The position numbers and the translations under genes are program-made. A DNA stretch of 64,000 nucleotides from Antarcticimicrobium sp. (GTDB lineage: Bacteria; Pseudomonadota; Alphaproteobacteria; Rhodobacterales; Rhodobacteraceae). Of this stretch, positions 27,112 to 36,505 are shown one piece after another (position 1 is the first letter of the stretch; the number at the start of each line of letters is the position of its first letter). Location: contig NZ_JARGPK010000048.1 of assembly GCF_029212575.1 (NCBI RefSeq), positions 1 through 64,000 of the forward strand. The letters are read 5' to 3'. The notes below the pieces were generated by a model. That model did not search any database. It was not told where the DNA came from and was given only the letters and a program-made list of their open reading frames with translations.

Positions 27112-27747
27112 CTAGCGATTTGCGAAGTCCTCCACCCATTTCGCCACGATCAGCCCCGGAACGCGGTCCAACGCTCGGTCCGCATCCCGCGCGAGATTGA
27201 GCCGCTTCGGCAGCTTGACCTGCGGCACCAGAAGGAAGATCGGCGCGGTGACCTTTCCGCGCCCAGTCTTTGATCGGGAGACCACCGCCTGACCCTTGGT
27301 GTTCAGCCGACTTTCTGCCACCAGCAGGCTTGGACCCGTCCGGCGATAGACGAACCGCAGGCGCAGGCCACGTCGACGCTCCCATTCGCCGGGGGTGATC
27401 CGCCCGCCGCGCGTGGACTTGCCCGCAGCGGGCAATGGGATCGCCAGCCAGAACCCATCCTTCGATCGGATCAGCGGCCCAGTGTCATGCGCTCCAATGA
27501 TGACCGGGGCCTTGGACCAGACCAGCGCAGCGGCATCCAGGCTCTCGCCCGACCTCGGGAAGTTCTGGTTACGGATCGAGTTGGCAAGCTGTCGCCCTAG
27601 TCCCGCGCCAGTAATCTGCGTGCGCCAAGCAGTCTTCAGCCCGGTCCCGGCCTCGCGCATTGCGGCCGTCACCGCGCGTTCGCCCGCCGCGACCTCTGCC
27701 GCCATCATGGCCACAATGTCCGGATCGATGTCGAGCTTGAGCTTCAC
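27112..27747 (-). CDS. DUF6441 family protein (gpZ/gp10-like)
   Basis: The 211-residue protein begins (M)KLKLDIDPDIVAMMAAEVA. GLGRQLANSIRNQ, GAHDTGPLIRSKDGFWLAIP and PGEWERRRGLRLRFVYRR are the conserved blocks of DUF6441 as I recall. In position it corresponds to lambda gpZ, which matures the tail connection. The start is GTG at 27747, overlapping the upstream stop (GTGA). Confidence 0.75.
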   Translation of the reverse strand: MKLKLDIDPDIVAMMAAEVAAGERAVTAAMREAGTGLKTAWRTQITGAGLGRQLANSIRNQNFPRSGESLDAAALVWSKAPVIIGAHDTGPLIRSKDGFWLAIPLPAAGKSTRGGRITPGEWERRRGLRLRFVYRRTGPSLLVAESRLNTKGQAVVSRSKTGRGKVTAPIFLLVPQVKLPKRLNLARDADRALDRVPGLIVAKWVEDFANR

Positions 27748-28055
27748 GCGGGCCTCAGATCAACGGTCCAGACCAACCGTTCCCGGTCGCGCACAGGCTC
27801 GCCCTGAAAGAGGAAGGCGTCGCCATCGATTTCCAAGCGGTCACCCGGGCGCGGGGCCGGAACCTCAGCCACACGCAGATCGATCCGGGTCGTTTCCGAC
27901 CAAAGCCGTGCGTCACCGAAGTCGGTAATCGCATCAGCCTGACGGGAGACGATGCGCACCAGCGTGGGCGCGCCGCCATCGGAGGTGTAGACCGCCTCTC
28001 GCCCGATGTTCGGGTCGGCGAACAACAAGTCGACGGCGGCGTCGAAGACAGACAT
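27744..28055 (-). CDS. Head-tail joining protein (gpFII-like)
   Basis: The 103-residue beta-rich protein (MSVFDAAVDLLFADPNIG at the start, then GDRLEIDGDAFLFQGEP) has the size and fold pattern of lambda gpFII adaptors. It follows the capsid gene directly; its ATG at 28055 shares one base with the capsid TGA. It would bind the head vertex and receive the tail. Confidence 0.7.
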   Translation of the reverse strand: MSVFDAAVDLLFADPNIGREAVYTSDGGAPTLVRIVSRQADAITDFGDARLWSETTRIDLRVAEVPAPRPGDRLEIDGDAFLFQGEPVRDRERLVWTVDLRPA

Positions 28056-29068
28056 CAAGTTCGCCGGGCGCTGCGCAGAACCTGCGGGCGGGTGCAGATC
28101 GGCAGCGGGTTGCTCTCGATCTCAAGCCGCACCCATTCGTCGCGATCCCGGTCAGGGATGGTGCGCGCATAAAGCGGCAAACCGAGCGTGTTGACCGTCT
28201 CGAACGTATCGGCGGGTGCGTGGTAGATCTCGAACAACCCCTCCACCCCTTCGGGGTAGAAGAAGGCCTTGTCGGTCGGCACACCAAAGCCCGCCCCACC
28301 TCGGTAGCGACGGAATGTAATACCGCCAAAGCTGACCTCGTCAGCAACCCGGCCGCGAAGATCAGCAGCGGCGGCCGTGTTGAGATAGGTCTCGCGCACC
28401 TCCTTATGGGCGATAAGATCAGCAAAGAAAGCTGAGCCACATTCGGCACGGACCTGCACGGCCCCGGCCGCGAGCCCGCCCATGCTGTCCTCGACATCCT
28501 CGATCAGCGCCTGGCAGCGTTTGCGCAGCGCGCCGGAACCCGGTGTCGCATTGTCGAGATCAAAGTCGATCTCGGTGGCGGGCGTGATGGCGAACTCGGT
28601 GAAGTAGTTGATCACCGTGGCGCTGTCCTTGGGATCCTTCACGATCCCCTGGATTCCGTTTAGCAGGTGATATTCGAACGTCGCCTCCGCATCTTGGCGC
28701 AAACGGGCAAGCTTGCGGGCGACCTCGCTTTGCACCTGCTGGGTCGCACTTTCCGAGCCGAAATCACGGATGCCCTGGATTTCCGAAGCCCAGAGCACGT
28801 CCTGCTTCTTGAACTGGCGGCACACGAAGGCGCGCATGTCGCGACGCTCTGGCACCTGCTGCTCGGCCGCCGAGCCGCGTTCGGAGAACGGGATCAGCGA
28901 CAGCGTGCCGTCCCGGCTCTCGATCACGACGGTGCGCGAGCGCACGCCGCGCGGCGAGAACAGGCTGGCACCCGACAGGATCGCGGGCTTGAAGGGGATG
29001 TTTTCCAGTGCACGGGTAAGCTCGATGATGGTGAAGGCATCGCCTTCGAAGATATCCATGGTGGTCAT
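28055..29068 (-). CDS. Major capsid protein (gpE-like)
   Basis: The 337-residue protein begins MTTMDIFEGDAFTIIELTRA and matches lambda gpE-family capsids (phage_cap_E): PFKPAILSGASLFSPRGV, EFAITPATEIDFDL, YHAPADTFETVNTLG and LPLYAR. AAAGGAGG precedes the ATG at 29068. It would form the icosahedral shell together with the decoration protein encoded just upstream. Confidence 0.9.
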   Translation of the reverse strand: MTTMDIFEGDAFTIIELTRALENIPFKPAILSGASLFSPRGVRSRTVVIESRDGTLSLIPFSERGSAAEQQVPERRDMRAFVCRQFKKQDVLWASEIQGIRDFGSESATQQVQSEVARKLARLRQDAEATFEYHLLNGIQGIVKDPKDSATVINYFTEFAITPATEIDFDLDNATPGSGALRKRCQALIEDVEDSMGGLAAGAVQVRAECGSAFFADLIAHKEVRETYLNTAAAADLRGRVADEVSFGGITFRRYRGGAGFGVPTDKAFFYPEGVEGLFEIYHAPADTFETVNTLGLPLYARTIPDRDRDEWVRLEIESNPLPICTRPQVLRSARRT

Positions 29069-29093
29069 GGGAATGCCTCCTTTGAGGGTTTGA

Positions 29094-29459
29094 TCAGCGG
29101 ACGAGGATGCCGACCGCCAGCAGCGCTGCATGGGCGGCGGTGATCTCGCCCTCGCTGGGGGTGCCGACAAAAACGAGATCGTGGCGATTGACGACGGCGG
29201 GGCCGCGGACCAGCGCGACGGCGGGCACGTCCCCGCCCGCGGCGTCGGCCTTGCCCCAGAGCACCGCCACGGCGGTTTCAGTACCGTCGACGGCGGCGGG
29301 ATCATGGGCCGCGTATTTGCCCGAAGCCGTGATCTTGCCCAGCACGGTGCCCGGATTGAGCGTACCGGACGCGACGGTGACGGTTTCGCGGGTGTAGTCG
29401 CGGAAGGCTTCCCAAACGAGGAAGCCTCCGGGATGCGTGGTCTCCGTGAGCGTGGTCAA
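29094..29459 (-). CDS. Head decoration protein (gpD-like)
   Basis: The 121-residue protein has the gpD fold pattern: a flexible N-terminus, then VASGTLNPGTVLGKIT and AVLWGKADAAGGDVPAVAL. It would trimerise on the expanded capsid. The start is TTG at 29459 with AAAGGA 8 bases upstream. It lies between protease and capsid genes as in lambda. Confidence 0.85.
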   Translation of the reverse strand: MTTLTETTHPGGFLVWEAFRDYTRETVTVASGTLNPGTVLGKITASGKYAAHDPAAVDGTETAVAVLWGKADAAGGDVPAVALVRGPAVVNRHDLVFVGTPSEGEITAAHAALLAVGILVR

Positions 29460-29462
29460 TAG

Positions 29463-30557
29463 TTATCCTTTCAGTTTGAAGGTACGGGCGACGATCTCGC
29501 CCCATGGGCGGGCCGTCGTGCTGCGGCCCGGTTGTGCGTGATGGGCCGTGATTTCGGGTTCGGCCTCGGACCTCAAAGCCAGAAGGGCCATGCGGACGTC
29601 GTCGAGACTGGCGTCCTGTTCGAGGAACCGCCCCGCCATCTGCGGCTGGCCTGCGAGGCGGCAAAGATCGACGACAGCGCGGGCATGGGTGATCGCCTCG
29701 GCGCGGATCGCGACGGGATCGGGTGGTGCGACACCCGGAGCCGGGGCCGGATCCGAAGGGCTGGGCATGTCGTCGGTGAAACCATGCCCTTCCGGCTCGA
29801 CAGGCGCATCGTCGCTGCCCGCCTCTCCAGTGCCGTCGGCAGGTTCGACATCGCCGTCCACGACACTGTCGATTTCTTGGTGCATGTTGATGCCTGTCTC
29901 TGGATTACCTTCGGCCGGAACGCCCTCTGCCTCGGTCGGAACACCCTCCTGGCCAGTAGCTTCCACTGCCTCGACAAGGTCGGGCGGCGCGTTGCGGAAT
30001 CGACCGATGTCGAAGCGTGCGGCCATCCTCACCGGGTCCGCCAATCGATCCGCGAAGCCCGCCGCCACCGCATCACCTGCATCGAACCAGGTCTCAGCGG
30101 CCATCAGCGCTTTAATCTCGTCATCGGATTTGCCGGATTTGGCGGCATATCCCCGGACGAGGCTGCCCGCGATCTTGTCGAGCGCCTCGGCCATTGCGCG
30201 CATGTCGCCCGCCGTGCCCATTGCCAACCCCGACGGGTCGTGGATCATCAGGAACGCATTTTCCGGCATGACAATCTCGTCGCCCGCCATCGCGATATAG
30301 GACGCGGCCGAGGCGGCAATACCGTCGATCCAGACCGTGACCGTGCCCGCGTGCCGCTTCAGCGCATTGTAGATCGCCACGGCATCGAAGACTGACCCGC
30401 CCGGGCTGTTCAGCCGCAGATCGACCGGCGTCCCGTCGGGCAGTGCGCCGAGTTCGGCAAGGAACCCCTTCGCCGAGACCCCATAGGCACCGATCTCGTC
30501 ATAGATCGCCACTTCCGCACCTGTTCCCAGGGCGCGGATCGCATACCAGCTTGTCAT
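29463..30557 (-). CDS. ClpP/S49-type capsid maturation protease with scaffold-like tail
   Basis: The 364-residue protein has a ClpP-like domain over about 1-180: RLNSPGGSVFDAVAIYN (oxyanion site), DGIAASAASYIAMAGDE (catalytic Ser) and FLMIHDPSG (His). The second half (about 210-364) is acidic, Pro-rich and then helical, as in lambda gpC where the C-terminus is the Nu3 scaffold. An internal ATG before HQEIDSVVDG (about residue 225) could give a separate scaffold, but its ribosome-binding site is poor. The start at 30557 is chosen by AGGAG upstream. Confidence 0.85.
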   Translation of the reverse strand: MTSWYAIRALGTGAEVAIYDEIGAYGVSAKGFLAELGALPDGTPVDLRLNSPGGSVFDAVAIYNALKRHAGTVTVWIDGIAASAASYIAMAGDEIVMPENAFLMIHDPSGLAMGTAGDMRAMAEALDKIAGSLVRGYAAKSGKSDDEIKALMAAETWFDAGDAVAAGFADRLADPVRMAARFDIGRFRNAPPDLVEAVEATGQEGVPTEAEGVPAEGNPETGINMHQEIDSVVDGDVEPADGTGEAGSDDAPVEPEGHGFTDDMPSPSDPAPAPGVAPPDPVAIRAEAITHARAVVDLCRLAGQPQMAGRFLEQDASLDDVRMALLALRSEAEPEITAHHAQPGRSTTARPWGEIVARTFKLKG

Positions 30558-30561
30558 ATTG

Positions 30562-32085
30562 TCACTCCTGTTCGGTGGCGGGATCGGTGGAAGCGGATCC
30601 GTCGCCTGTGTCGTCGCCTGTGCCATCTCCAGGATCAGGCCGCGCGGCGGGCGTTGCTCGCGCGCCCTGTGTCTCGCCGGGGCTCGCGCGGTAGCTCAAC
30701 CCCAGATCGGCAACGCGTTTGGCATCTGCCGCATTTTCGCGGTCCACTTCCTCGACGTCATAGCCGGTGGCCTCGACCACCTTCCGGCGCGAGGTGATGC
30801 CCGCTTCCATGGCCAGCACTTGCGCCTGGATGTCCTTCAGCGGGTCGACCCAATCCCAGCGTGGCGGGATCCATTGCACCGGCCGCGCGACGGCGGGATT
30901 GCCGATATCCAGCGCCCCCGACAACACGGCCGTCTCAAGCCAGCGCCGCCAGATCGGCCGACACAGCTGGTGCGCCATCACCCCATGCTGCAGCTGGCCG
31001 ATGCGTCGCCGGAACTCGACCAGCTCTGCCCGCAAGCTCGAATAGTTCGCCTGGCGCACATCCCCGGTTACAAGGTGGTACGGCAGCCCCAGCGAGGCTG
31101 ATACCGACAAGAGCGTCCGGTATTGAAACGCCTCATAGCCGCCACCCACATCGGCCGGGCTCGAGAACTTCACATCCTCGCCCGGCAGCAGAACCTGCAT
31201 CGTGCCCGGCTCCAGGCTGGCGATGGCCGCCCCATCGAGATCGGCTTCGGACTCGCCCATCATCGGGTCTTCCGGCGCGGTCTTGGTGATGAACCCCGCA
31301 AACATCGCCGCCGTCTTCTTCCGGTCGAGCTCGGCGTCGTCGTACTGGTCCAGCAGAAACAGCCGCACCATGGCCGGTGCTACATGCGGCAAGCCCCGGA
31401 TCTGGCCCGCATCGATGGGTCGGTAGACGTGCAGTACGTCGGCGGCTGGCACGCGGACCGTTTCCGGGATTACCGCGCCCTGATCGGTGCTGTCGCCCGG
31501 ATGGCGACGGCGGAAGTGATAGGCCACGCGGCGGCCGACGGCGTCAAACTCGATGCCGCAGCGGATACGATTGCCATTTGCCGCGGTCTCGGTCTTCTCG
31601 AACGGCAGCATCTCCGACTGCAGCAGCTGCAGTTGCAGCGGTACGAGAAGGCTGTCCTCGGCGCGGCGGGGGCGCAGACGCACGAAGCACTCGCCCGCGA
31701 CGAACATTTCCCGCGCGACCATGGCCTGCAGGCCGTAGAAATCGGTCAGCCCGTCGGCATCCGCCTCATCCGTCCATGCGAGCCACAACCGCTGAACGCT
31801 GTCACGCAAGGCCGCATCCGCGATCAGCGACGATGGCTTGATCCCATCGCCGACCAGGTTTGACGCAAATGCCTCGCAGGCATTGGCAGCATAGCCGTTC
31901 GTGACGACCAGTTCCCGCGACCGCGCCAGCAAACGAGGGCCACCCGAGGCGACCAGCGAATTGATGTTCTCTAGCGGCGGGTTCCAGCCCCGCAAGCGCC
32001 GCTTGGCCATAGCGCCCTCCAGACGCGCGGACACGGCAGCGGGGCCGCCGGGATCCCGGCGGCGAAAGTGATCGAACAGCCCCAT
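30562..32085 (-). CDS. Portal protein (gpB-like)
   Basis: The 507-residue protein begins MGLFDHFRRRDPGG and carries lambda portal-family blocks: GYAANACEAFASNLVGDG, MVAREMFVAGECFVR, QANYSSLRAELVEFRRR and QWIPPRWDWVDPLKD. It would form the dodecameric ring at the capsid vertex for DNA passage. The C-terminus is Asp/Gly-rich and variable. Confidence 0.9.
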   Translation of the reverse strand: MGLFDHFRRRDPGGPAAVSARLEGAMAKRRLRGWNPPLENINSLVASGGPRLLARSRELVVTNGYAANACEAFASNLVGDGIKPSSLIADAALRDSVQRLWLAWTDEADADGLTDFYGLQAMVAREMFVAGECFVRLRPRRAEDSLLVPLQLQLLQSEMLPFEKTETAANGNRIRCGIEFDAVGRRVAYHFRRRHPGDSTDQGAVIPETVRVPAADVLHVYRPIDAGQIRGLPHVAPAMVRLFLLDQYDDAELDRKKTAAMFAGFITKTAPEDPMMGESEADLDGAAIASLEPGTMQVLLPGEDVKFSSPADVGGGYEAFQYRTLLSVSASLGLPYHLVTGDVRQANYSSLRAELVEFRRRIGQLQHGVMAHQLCRPIWRRWLETAVLSGALDIGNPAVARPVQWIPPRWDWVDPLKDIQAQVLAMEAGITSRRKVVEATGYDVEEVDRENAADAKRVADLGLSYRASPGETQGARATPAARPDPGDGTGDDTGDGSASTDPATEQE

Positions 32086-32088
32086 GGA

Positions 32089-32304
32089 TCAAAGACCCTT
32101 CGTCGTCGTGACACGCACCTGCCGAACGATCCGTCGTCCCTCTGCAGCCGCAATCTCGCGGTCAAGCGCCTCGATGGCCCGGTCGATTTCCACGACGCTG
32201 CGATAGTCCACCGTCTTTCCGTCGTAGCTGATGCGCGCCACGCCAGAGGAACGCTGAACAGCCAGGGTCTCGCGGCGGGCACGGAGTTCCGTCAATGTCG
32301 GCAT
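32089..32304 (-). CDS. Head completion protein (gpW-like)
   Basis: The 71-residue protein (MPTLTELRARRETLAVQ then ISYDGKTVDYRSVVEIDRAI) matches the gpW family, which is about 68 residues and plugs the portal before tail joining. It lies directly between terminase and portal genes, as in lambda. Confidence 0.85.
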   Translation of the reverse strand: MPTLTELRARRETLAVQRSSGVARISYDGKTVDYRSVVEIDRAIEALDREIAAAEGRRIVRQVRVTTTKGL

Positions 32305-32369
32305 CTGAATTGACCTGACTTGGGAATATGTTTCATTGAGCCAACCGAATCCCGAGTGAGGGCAAAACC

Positions 32370-33263
32370 ATGACCCCGACCGAAATCATGCGCGATCTCG
32401 CGCGCGACGACATTTTTCCGAAAACCGCCATGGCCGAAGCAGGCACCCGGCGCGAAGAAATGGCGCCAGTCTTCATCGATCTCGTAACCCGCCTCGCACA
32501 TCAGCGTATCCCGGCGATGAAAGACGCTGATCTGATGGCTTTTATTCCGATCTTCCACATGCTGGGCGAATGGCAGGATCCTCGTGCCTATCGCCCTTTG
32601 GTTCAGATGCTCCGTCGTCCAACCAAGGTCATCGACCATCTCCTCGGGGACGCTGTCACCGAAACGAGCTTTCGCGTCATCGCCGGAACATTCGACGGTG
32701 ACCTGCAGCCCGTGTTCGACGCGATCGAGGACAGGAAGGCTGACGAATTCGCGCGGTCATCGCTGATGAGCGCCCTCGTCTTGATCGCGCAACTGCACCC
32801 CGCTCAAAGCCACATGATCGAGGATTACTTCCGGACCTTTCGCCAGCGCTGCCCCAAGGCACCCACGGACGTCCTGACCGGCTGGATGGACGCCATTGCC
32901 GCCCTCGGGCTCGAGGACATGTCCGAGCCCGTGCGCGAGGCTTTCGACCAGGGCCTGATCCCGAAAGAGTATTGCGACTTCGGGCATTTCCTTGAGGATC
33001 TGGAGGCCACCCTCAACGAAGGTGTTTCCCCCGCAAACCGTCGTTACCAGAAAGCCCTGATCACCAATGCCATCGATGAGTTGTCGAAATGGCACTGTTA
33101 TACCGATGCGTTTCTCATCCAGCAGAAGACCCGCAAAGTTGACAACGCCTTGCGCGTGGCCCCCTGGACAGAGGCCCTCACAAAGACACCTGACAAACTT
33201 GGCCGCAACGATCCCTGTCCCTGCGGCAGCGGCAAGAAGTTCAAGAAATGCTGCCTGCACTGA
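32370..33263 (+). CDS. DUF1186-like protein with C-terminal SEC-C zinc motif, phage cargo gene
   Basis: The 297-residue protein is helical, with HEAT-like pairs ([20 protein letters not shown], then [20 protein letters not shown]) matching DUF1186. It ends with a SEC-C motif, [18 protein letters not shown], which binds zinc and often nucleic-acid or ribosome partners. It is on the plus strand inside the minus-strand head module, between terminase and gpW, so it is another cargo gene with its own promoter. GAGGG lies about 8 bases before the ATG. Its function is unknown. Confidence 0.75.
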   Translation: MTPTEIMRDLARDDIFPKTAMAEAGTRREEMAPVFIDLVTRLAHQRIPAMKDADLMAFIPIFHMLGEWQDPRAYRPLVQMLRRPTKVIDHLLGDAVTETSFRVIAGTFDGDLQPVFDAIEDRKADEFARSSLMSALVLIAQLHPAQSHMIEDYFRTFRQRCPKAPTDVLTGWMDAIAALGLEDMSEPVREAFDQGLIPKEYCDFGHFLEDLEATLNEGVSPANRRYQKALITNAIDELSKWHCYTDAFLIQQKTRKVDNALRVAPWTEALTKTPDKLGRNDPCPCGSGKKFKKCCLH

Positions 33264-33301
33264 ACCGGCCCGGCCAACATGACCCTGCGTTTCCAGCCCC
33301 T

Positions 33302-35239
33302 TCACCTCATGTAACTTGAGCGCACGGTTCGCCGCTGCGGTCCCGCGCGCCGAGAAGTGGGCGTGGTGTTTCCCGCCCCGTCCTCAGCCATGTCCTCCGC
33401 CGTGATCCCGACCTGTGCTTCCAGATCAGTCCACCGCGCATCGGACCAACGGTCAGCACCCAATATCCAAGCGGCTGCGCGGGCATAGACCCGACAATCC
33501 AGAGCTTCATTGCGTTCGCGCAGCTTCTGCCATTCGAGTCGGGCGAAGCCGCGTTTGGTGCGCACCGTGACCAGTTGTTCGGCCGTGAATTGCTTCAACC
33601 ACTCGCCGTCCGCCCAGTTTGGCAGATGGATGGTTCCGGGCGGGCAAAGATGCCCAGCCTCGATTTCCTCCCGCGTCGGGCGGTCCTGGCGCAAATAGCG
33701 ATAGGTCTCGGTCTTGAAGGTCGAGGTGGCGACCGTCCAAAGCCGCGCCCCGCGCCGCAGCCGTTTGCCTGCGATGGTCGCGTCCACATACGTCGGGCCA
33801 GTGACCGGGCTCGAGCGGTTGAAGCCTTCAACGCCTTTGACCGGTGCCACCTGCGCGAAGCCGACCTGTCGCGACCAGGCATAAACAGCACTTGTCTCGT
33901 AGCCGGTATCGATCGCCAGCCGTGCCAAGGTCATCGGCTGACTGGAGGCATGCTCCCAGGTCTGACCAAGCAAATTGGCCAGCTGCTGCCAGCACGCCGG
34001 GTCGCCGGGCCCGCCCTCAATGACCCGGTGATCGATCAGCCAGCTCTCCAGCCCGCGGCCCCAGGCCCAGACATCGACCTCGATGCGATCCTTTTGAACG
34101 TCGGCCCCGGCTGTCAGGAACAAGCCGCGCTCCGGAACAGTCCCTCCGTCCCAGGTCTCGCGCTGGTCCGCCAAGCGCTGCCAGTCGGGCGCTTCACCGG
34201 TTTCGACCCACGTCTCGCCGAGGATCGTGTTGCGAAACGCCTTGATCGCCTCGTCCGACCCTTGGGCCGCGTCCCATGCCCGCACGATCCGCTCCCAGCT
34301 CAGCCAACCGATCGGCGAATAGAGCGCCGAGAGGTGATAGCCGACGGTGCCAGGATCGGCGGCCGTCGCAGTCGCGCGCCATTCGCCAGCGTTCAGCATC
34401 GCCGTCTTGTGGTGTTCCGCGATGGTCGTTTCGCAGCCCTCGCAATGATATTCCGCCGTTTCCGGACGACCCTTCTGCCAGCGCAGTCGCTCGAACTTCA
34501 GCCACTGTTCCTGACCGCAATGCGGGCACGGCACGAAGAACCGCCGCTGGTCGCTGGCATCATATTCGCGCTCAATCCTGCTCAGTCCCCGGATTGTCGG
34601 GGTGGAGACCAGGAAGACCTTGCGGCGATGGGCGAATGTCAGCGACCGCGCTTCGGCCAGCGTGACGGGATCGCCTTCATCGTCGGCGGATGCTGGATAG
34701 GCATCAACCTCATCGAGAAAGATGTAGCGCGCCGGGGTCGAGCGCAGCCCAACGGCCGAGTTAGCCCCGGTCATGATCAGGATGCCGCCCGCGAATTCCT
34801 TCGACAGCATGGTGTTGCCCGCGTCGCGCGAACGGGCGGGTTTGACCCGTTCCCGCAGTTGCGGGCTCTCGTCGATCAGCAGGTCGATCCGCTGCCTTGA
34901 GTTTCGTTTCGCCAATTCCACCGTCGGCTGGACCGCGAGCATTGGCCCCGGCGCCTGGTGGATGGCGAAGCCGATCCAGTTGTTGCCTGCCTCGGTCGCG
35001 CCGACCTGCGCCGCCTTCATGAAGACGATCCGCTGCGTTGGATCGCCGGGCGACAGCCGGTCCATGATTTCGCCCATGTAGGGCGTGCGCGCCGTTCGAT
35101 ACCGACCCGGCTCAGCCGAGGCGCGGCCGGAAAGCATCCGGTGTCGATCCGCCCATTCCGACACGGTCAGGTCCGCATCCGGCGTGAGGCCCGCACCCCA
35201 GGCGCGCAGGATCTCTGCCGCGCCGTCGAAATCCAGCAT
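33302..35239 (-). CDS. Terminase large subunit (gpA-like)
   Basis: The 645-residue protein has the gpA ATPase and nuclease. FMKAAQVGATEAGNNW is the modified Walker A and ARYIFLDEVDAYP the Walker B with the DE pair. CPHCGQEQW and CEGCETT form a zinc knuckle, and the C-terminal nuclease has Asp-rich motifs (LTAGADVQKDRIEVDVWAW). It would cut concatemers and drive DNA into the head. The start at 35239 (MLDFDGAAEILRAWGAGL) is the usual one; ATG 35302 is an alternative overlapping the small subunit. Confidence 0.92.
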   Translation of the reverse strand: MLDFDGAAEILRAWGAGLTPDADLTVSEWADRHRMLSGRASAEPGRYRTARTPYMGEIMDRLSPGDPTQRIVFMKAAQVGATEAGNNWIGFAIHQAPGPMLAVQPTVELAKRNSRQRIDLLIDESPQLRERVKPARSRDAGNTMLSKEFAGGILIMTGANSAVGLRSTPARYIFLDEVDAYPASADDEGDPVTLAEARSLTFAHRRKVFLVSTPTIRGLSRIEREYDASDQRRFFVPCPHCGQEQWLKFERLRWQKGRPETAEYHCEGCETTIAEHHKTAMLNAGEWRATATAADPGTVGYHLSALYSPIGWLSWERIVRAWDAAQGSDEAIKAFRNTILGETWVETGEAPDWQRLADQRETWDGGTVPERGLFLTAGADVQKDRIEVDVWAWGRGLESWLIDHRVIEGGPGDPACWQQLANLLGQTWEHASSQPMTLARLAIDTGYETSAVYAWSRQVGFAQVAPVKGVEGFNRSSPVTGPTYVDATIAGKRLRRGARLWTVATSTFKTETYRYLRQDRPTREEIEAGHLCPPGTIHLPNWADGEWLKQFTAEQLVTVRTKRGFARLEWQKLRERNEALDCRVYARAAAWILGADRWSDARWTDLEAQVGITAEDMAEDGAGNTTPTSRRAGPQRRTVRSSYMR

Positions 35240-35249
35240 ATCGTCTGCA

Positions 35250-35810
35250 TCACCGGAGATCGGGTTTGACCTCGGCAAGATCGTCGAGCTGGGTACGGAC
35301 ATGTTTCTCCAGAACCTTCTGCATCGCGGCGGTCTCGACGCCCAGATCAGCCGCCATCAGCGCGGCGGCACGGGCGGGCCAGTTGACCCAGACATCGCGT
35401 TCCTGCCGCGCCAGTCGGAAGACCAGCGACAGCGCACGGGCCCGATCGATTACCTCGCCCTTCAGCTTTTGCAGCCGGAGGCGGCGTTCCTGTGCCTTCA
35501 GCACTTCGTTCGCCGTCTTGGCCTGCAGGAACGTGGTGCCGCTGCCGATTTGTGGCGCCGCTAATCCCTGTTCACGGAGCGTTTCGCCAACTGCGGACAC
35601 TGCCGCCTCCGGGACAGGTTTGAGTTTTGGCTGCGGCGCTTTTCGGGTCTTCGACGGATCGGTCGCCTCGGCGCGCAGGGCATCGCTTGCAACTGCGTCA
35701 ATGCTGCCATCGCCGTACACAACCAGCCGTCCCGTCGCCTTGGCCTTCTGGATCGCCCCGCGTGAGAGACCGACGCGGGCGGCATACTGGCGCTCGCTTA
35801 GACCCTCCAT
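35250..35810 (-). CDS. Terminase small subunit (Nu1-like)
   Basis: The 186-residue protein has an N-terminal winged HTH (MEGLSERQYAARVGLSRGAI, then GRLVVYGDGSIDA) for cos or pac binding. A linker and long helices follow (FLQAKTANEVLKAQERRLRL, RLARQERDVWVNWPAR) as in Nu1-type subunits. It leads the minus-strand late module. Confidence 0.8.
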   Translation of the reverse strand: MEGLSERQYAARVGLSRGAIQKAKATGRLVVYGDGSIDAVASDALRAEATDPSKTRKAPQPKLKPVPEAAVSAVGETLREQGLAAPQIGSGTTFLQAKTANEVLKAQERRLRLQKLKGEVIDRARALSLVFRLARQERDVWVNWPARAAALMAADLGVETAAMQKVLEKHVRTQLDDLAEVKPDLR

Positions 35811-35822
35811 TGCGTGCTCCGA

Positions 35823-35858
35823 TTATCATTCAAAATCATGTGCTTATGTAGTTGATAA
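35823..35858. promoter_or_regulatory. AT-rich divergent control region with a TTATCA/TGATAA inverted repeat
   Basis: Between the divergent terminase and plus-strand small-gene units an AT-rich tract is framed by TTATCA (35823-35828) and TGATAA (35853-35858). It is the natural place for the late promoter on the minus strand and a promoter for the plus-strand genes. No hexamer pair is convincing enough to assign a start. Confidence 0.35.
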
Positions 35859-35921
35859 GCCTCCGCACCAGAGCGAACGTGGTCTCAAGAAAAAGATGCA
35901 ACTCACCACGGAGCCGCGACG

Positions 35922-36191
35922 ATGACCCGCCTGAACCCGATCACCACACCCCTCCACCAACTGCGCGCCGAAAAGGCGCGCCGTAACAAGGAAGCAGCGC
36001 TGAGCGCCTTCATCGGCAAGAAGGCCGAGATCGACGAGATGCTGGCGCGCTTGTCGAGCCTGAGCGAAGAGCATTTCAACGCCCACCCCGACGAGATTAA
36101 CTGGGGCCATGTCGGCACCCTTGAGCACTACGCCAGCCTCCTGAAGCGCATCACCGACAGCGCCTTCAGCGAAGGCGAGCACGCGGAGTAA
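35922..36191 (+). CDS. Small phage protein, helical
   Basis: The 89-residue protein begins MTRLNPITTPLHQLRAEKAR and is helical with a Trp-His motif (INWGHVGTLEHYASLLKRI). It opens a three-gene plus-strand group that ends with a DUF3489 protein. A weak GGAG precedes the ATG. I recall similar proteins in alphaproteobacterial prophages; the role is unknown. Confidence 0.6.
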   Translation: MTRLNPITTPLHQLRAEKARRNKEAALSAFIGKKAEIDEMLARLSSLSEEHFNAHPDEINWGHVGTLEHYASLLKRITDSAFSEGEHAE

Positions 36192-36196
36192 GCACC

Positions 36197-36415
36197 ATGG
36201 AAACCAGCACCATCCGATTGCCGATCCGCAAGCTGCCCGATCATTTCGACCGAAGCCGTATCACCACGGTCCTCGACGAAATCGAAAGCGCCCTGATGGA
36301 CGACGGCGGCGTTTACGTCCGCGCTTATGCCGACAGCATGACGATTACCATCGAGGTGCCGACTAGCCAGCTGATCGATGCGGCAAACTGCCTGAAAGAC
36401 CTCGACCTGATCTGA
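36197..36415 (+). CDS. Small phage protein, unknown
   Basis: The 72-residue protein (METSTIRLPIRKLPDHFDRS at the start; SMTITIEVPTSQLIDAANC) looks like a compact alpha-beta domain. It begins 5 bases after the previous stop, within the same small plus-strand group. No family is recognised. Confidence 0.55.
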   Translation: METSTIRLPIRKLPDHFDRSRITTVLDEIESALMDDGGVYVRAYADSMTITIEVPTSQLIDAANCLKDLDLI

Positions 36416-36505
36416 ACCGCGCGGACGCGCAGACCTGCCCCGCATGCGCGGGGCTCGTCCCGGTAGAAGGGTCGCATTCCGCGCCCCCGATGACCGGAGA
36501 CAACC

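Noticed and set aside
29532..30395. Long plus-strand frame opposite the capsid protease
   Set aside because: It is an antisense shadow without ribosome-binding site or family motif; the protease on the other strand has a full catalytic signature.
33575..34900. 441-codon plus-strand frame opposite the terminase large subunit
   Set aside because: It is antisense to a gene with complete ATPase and nuclease motifs; composition is typical of a GC-driven shadow.
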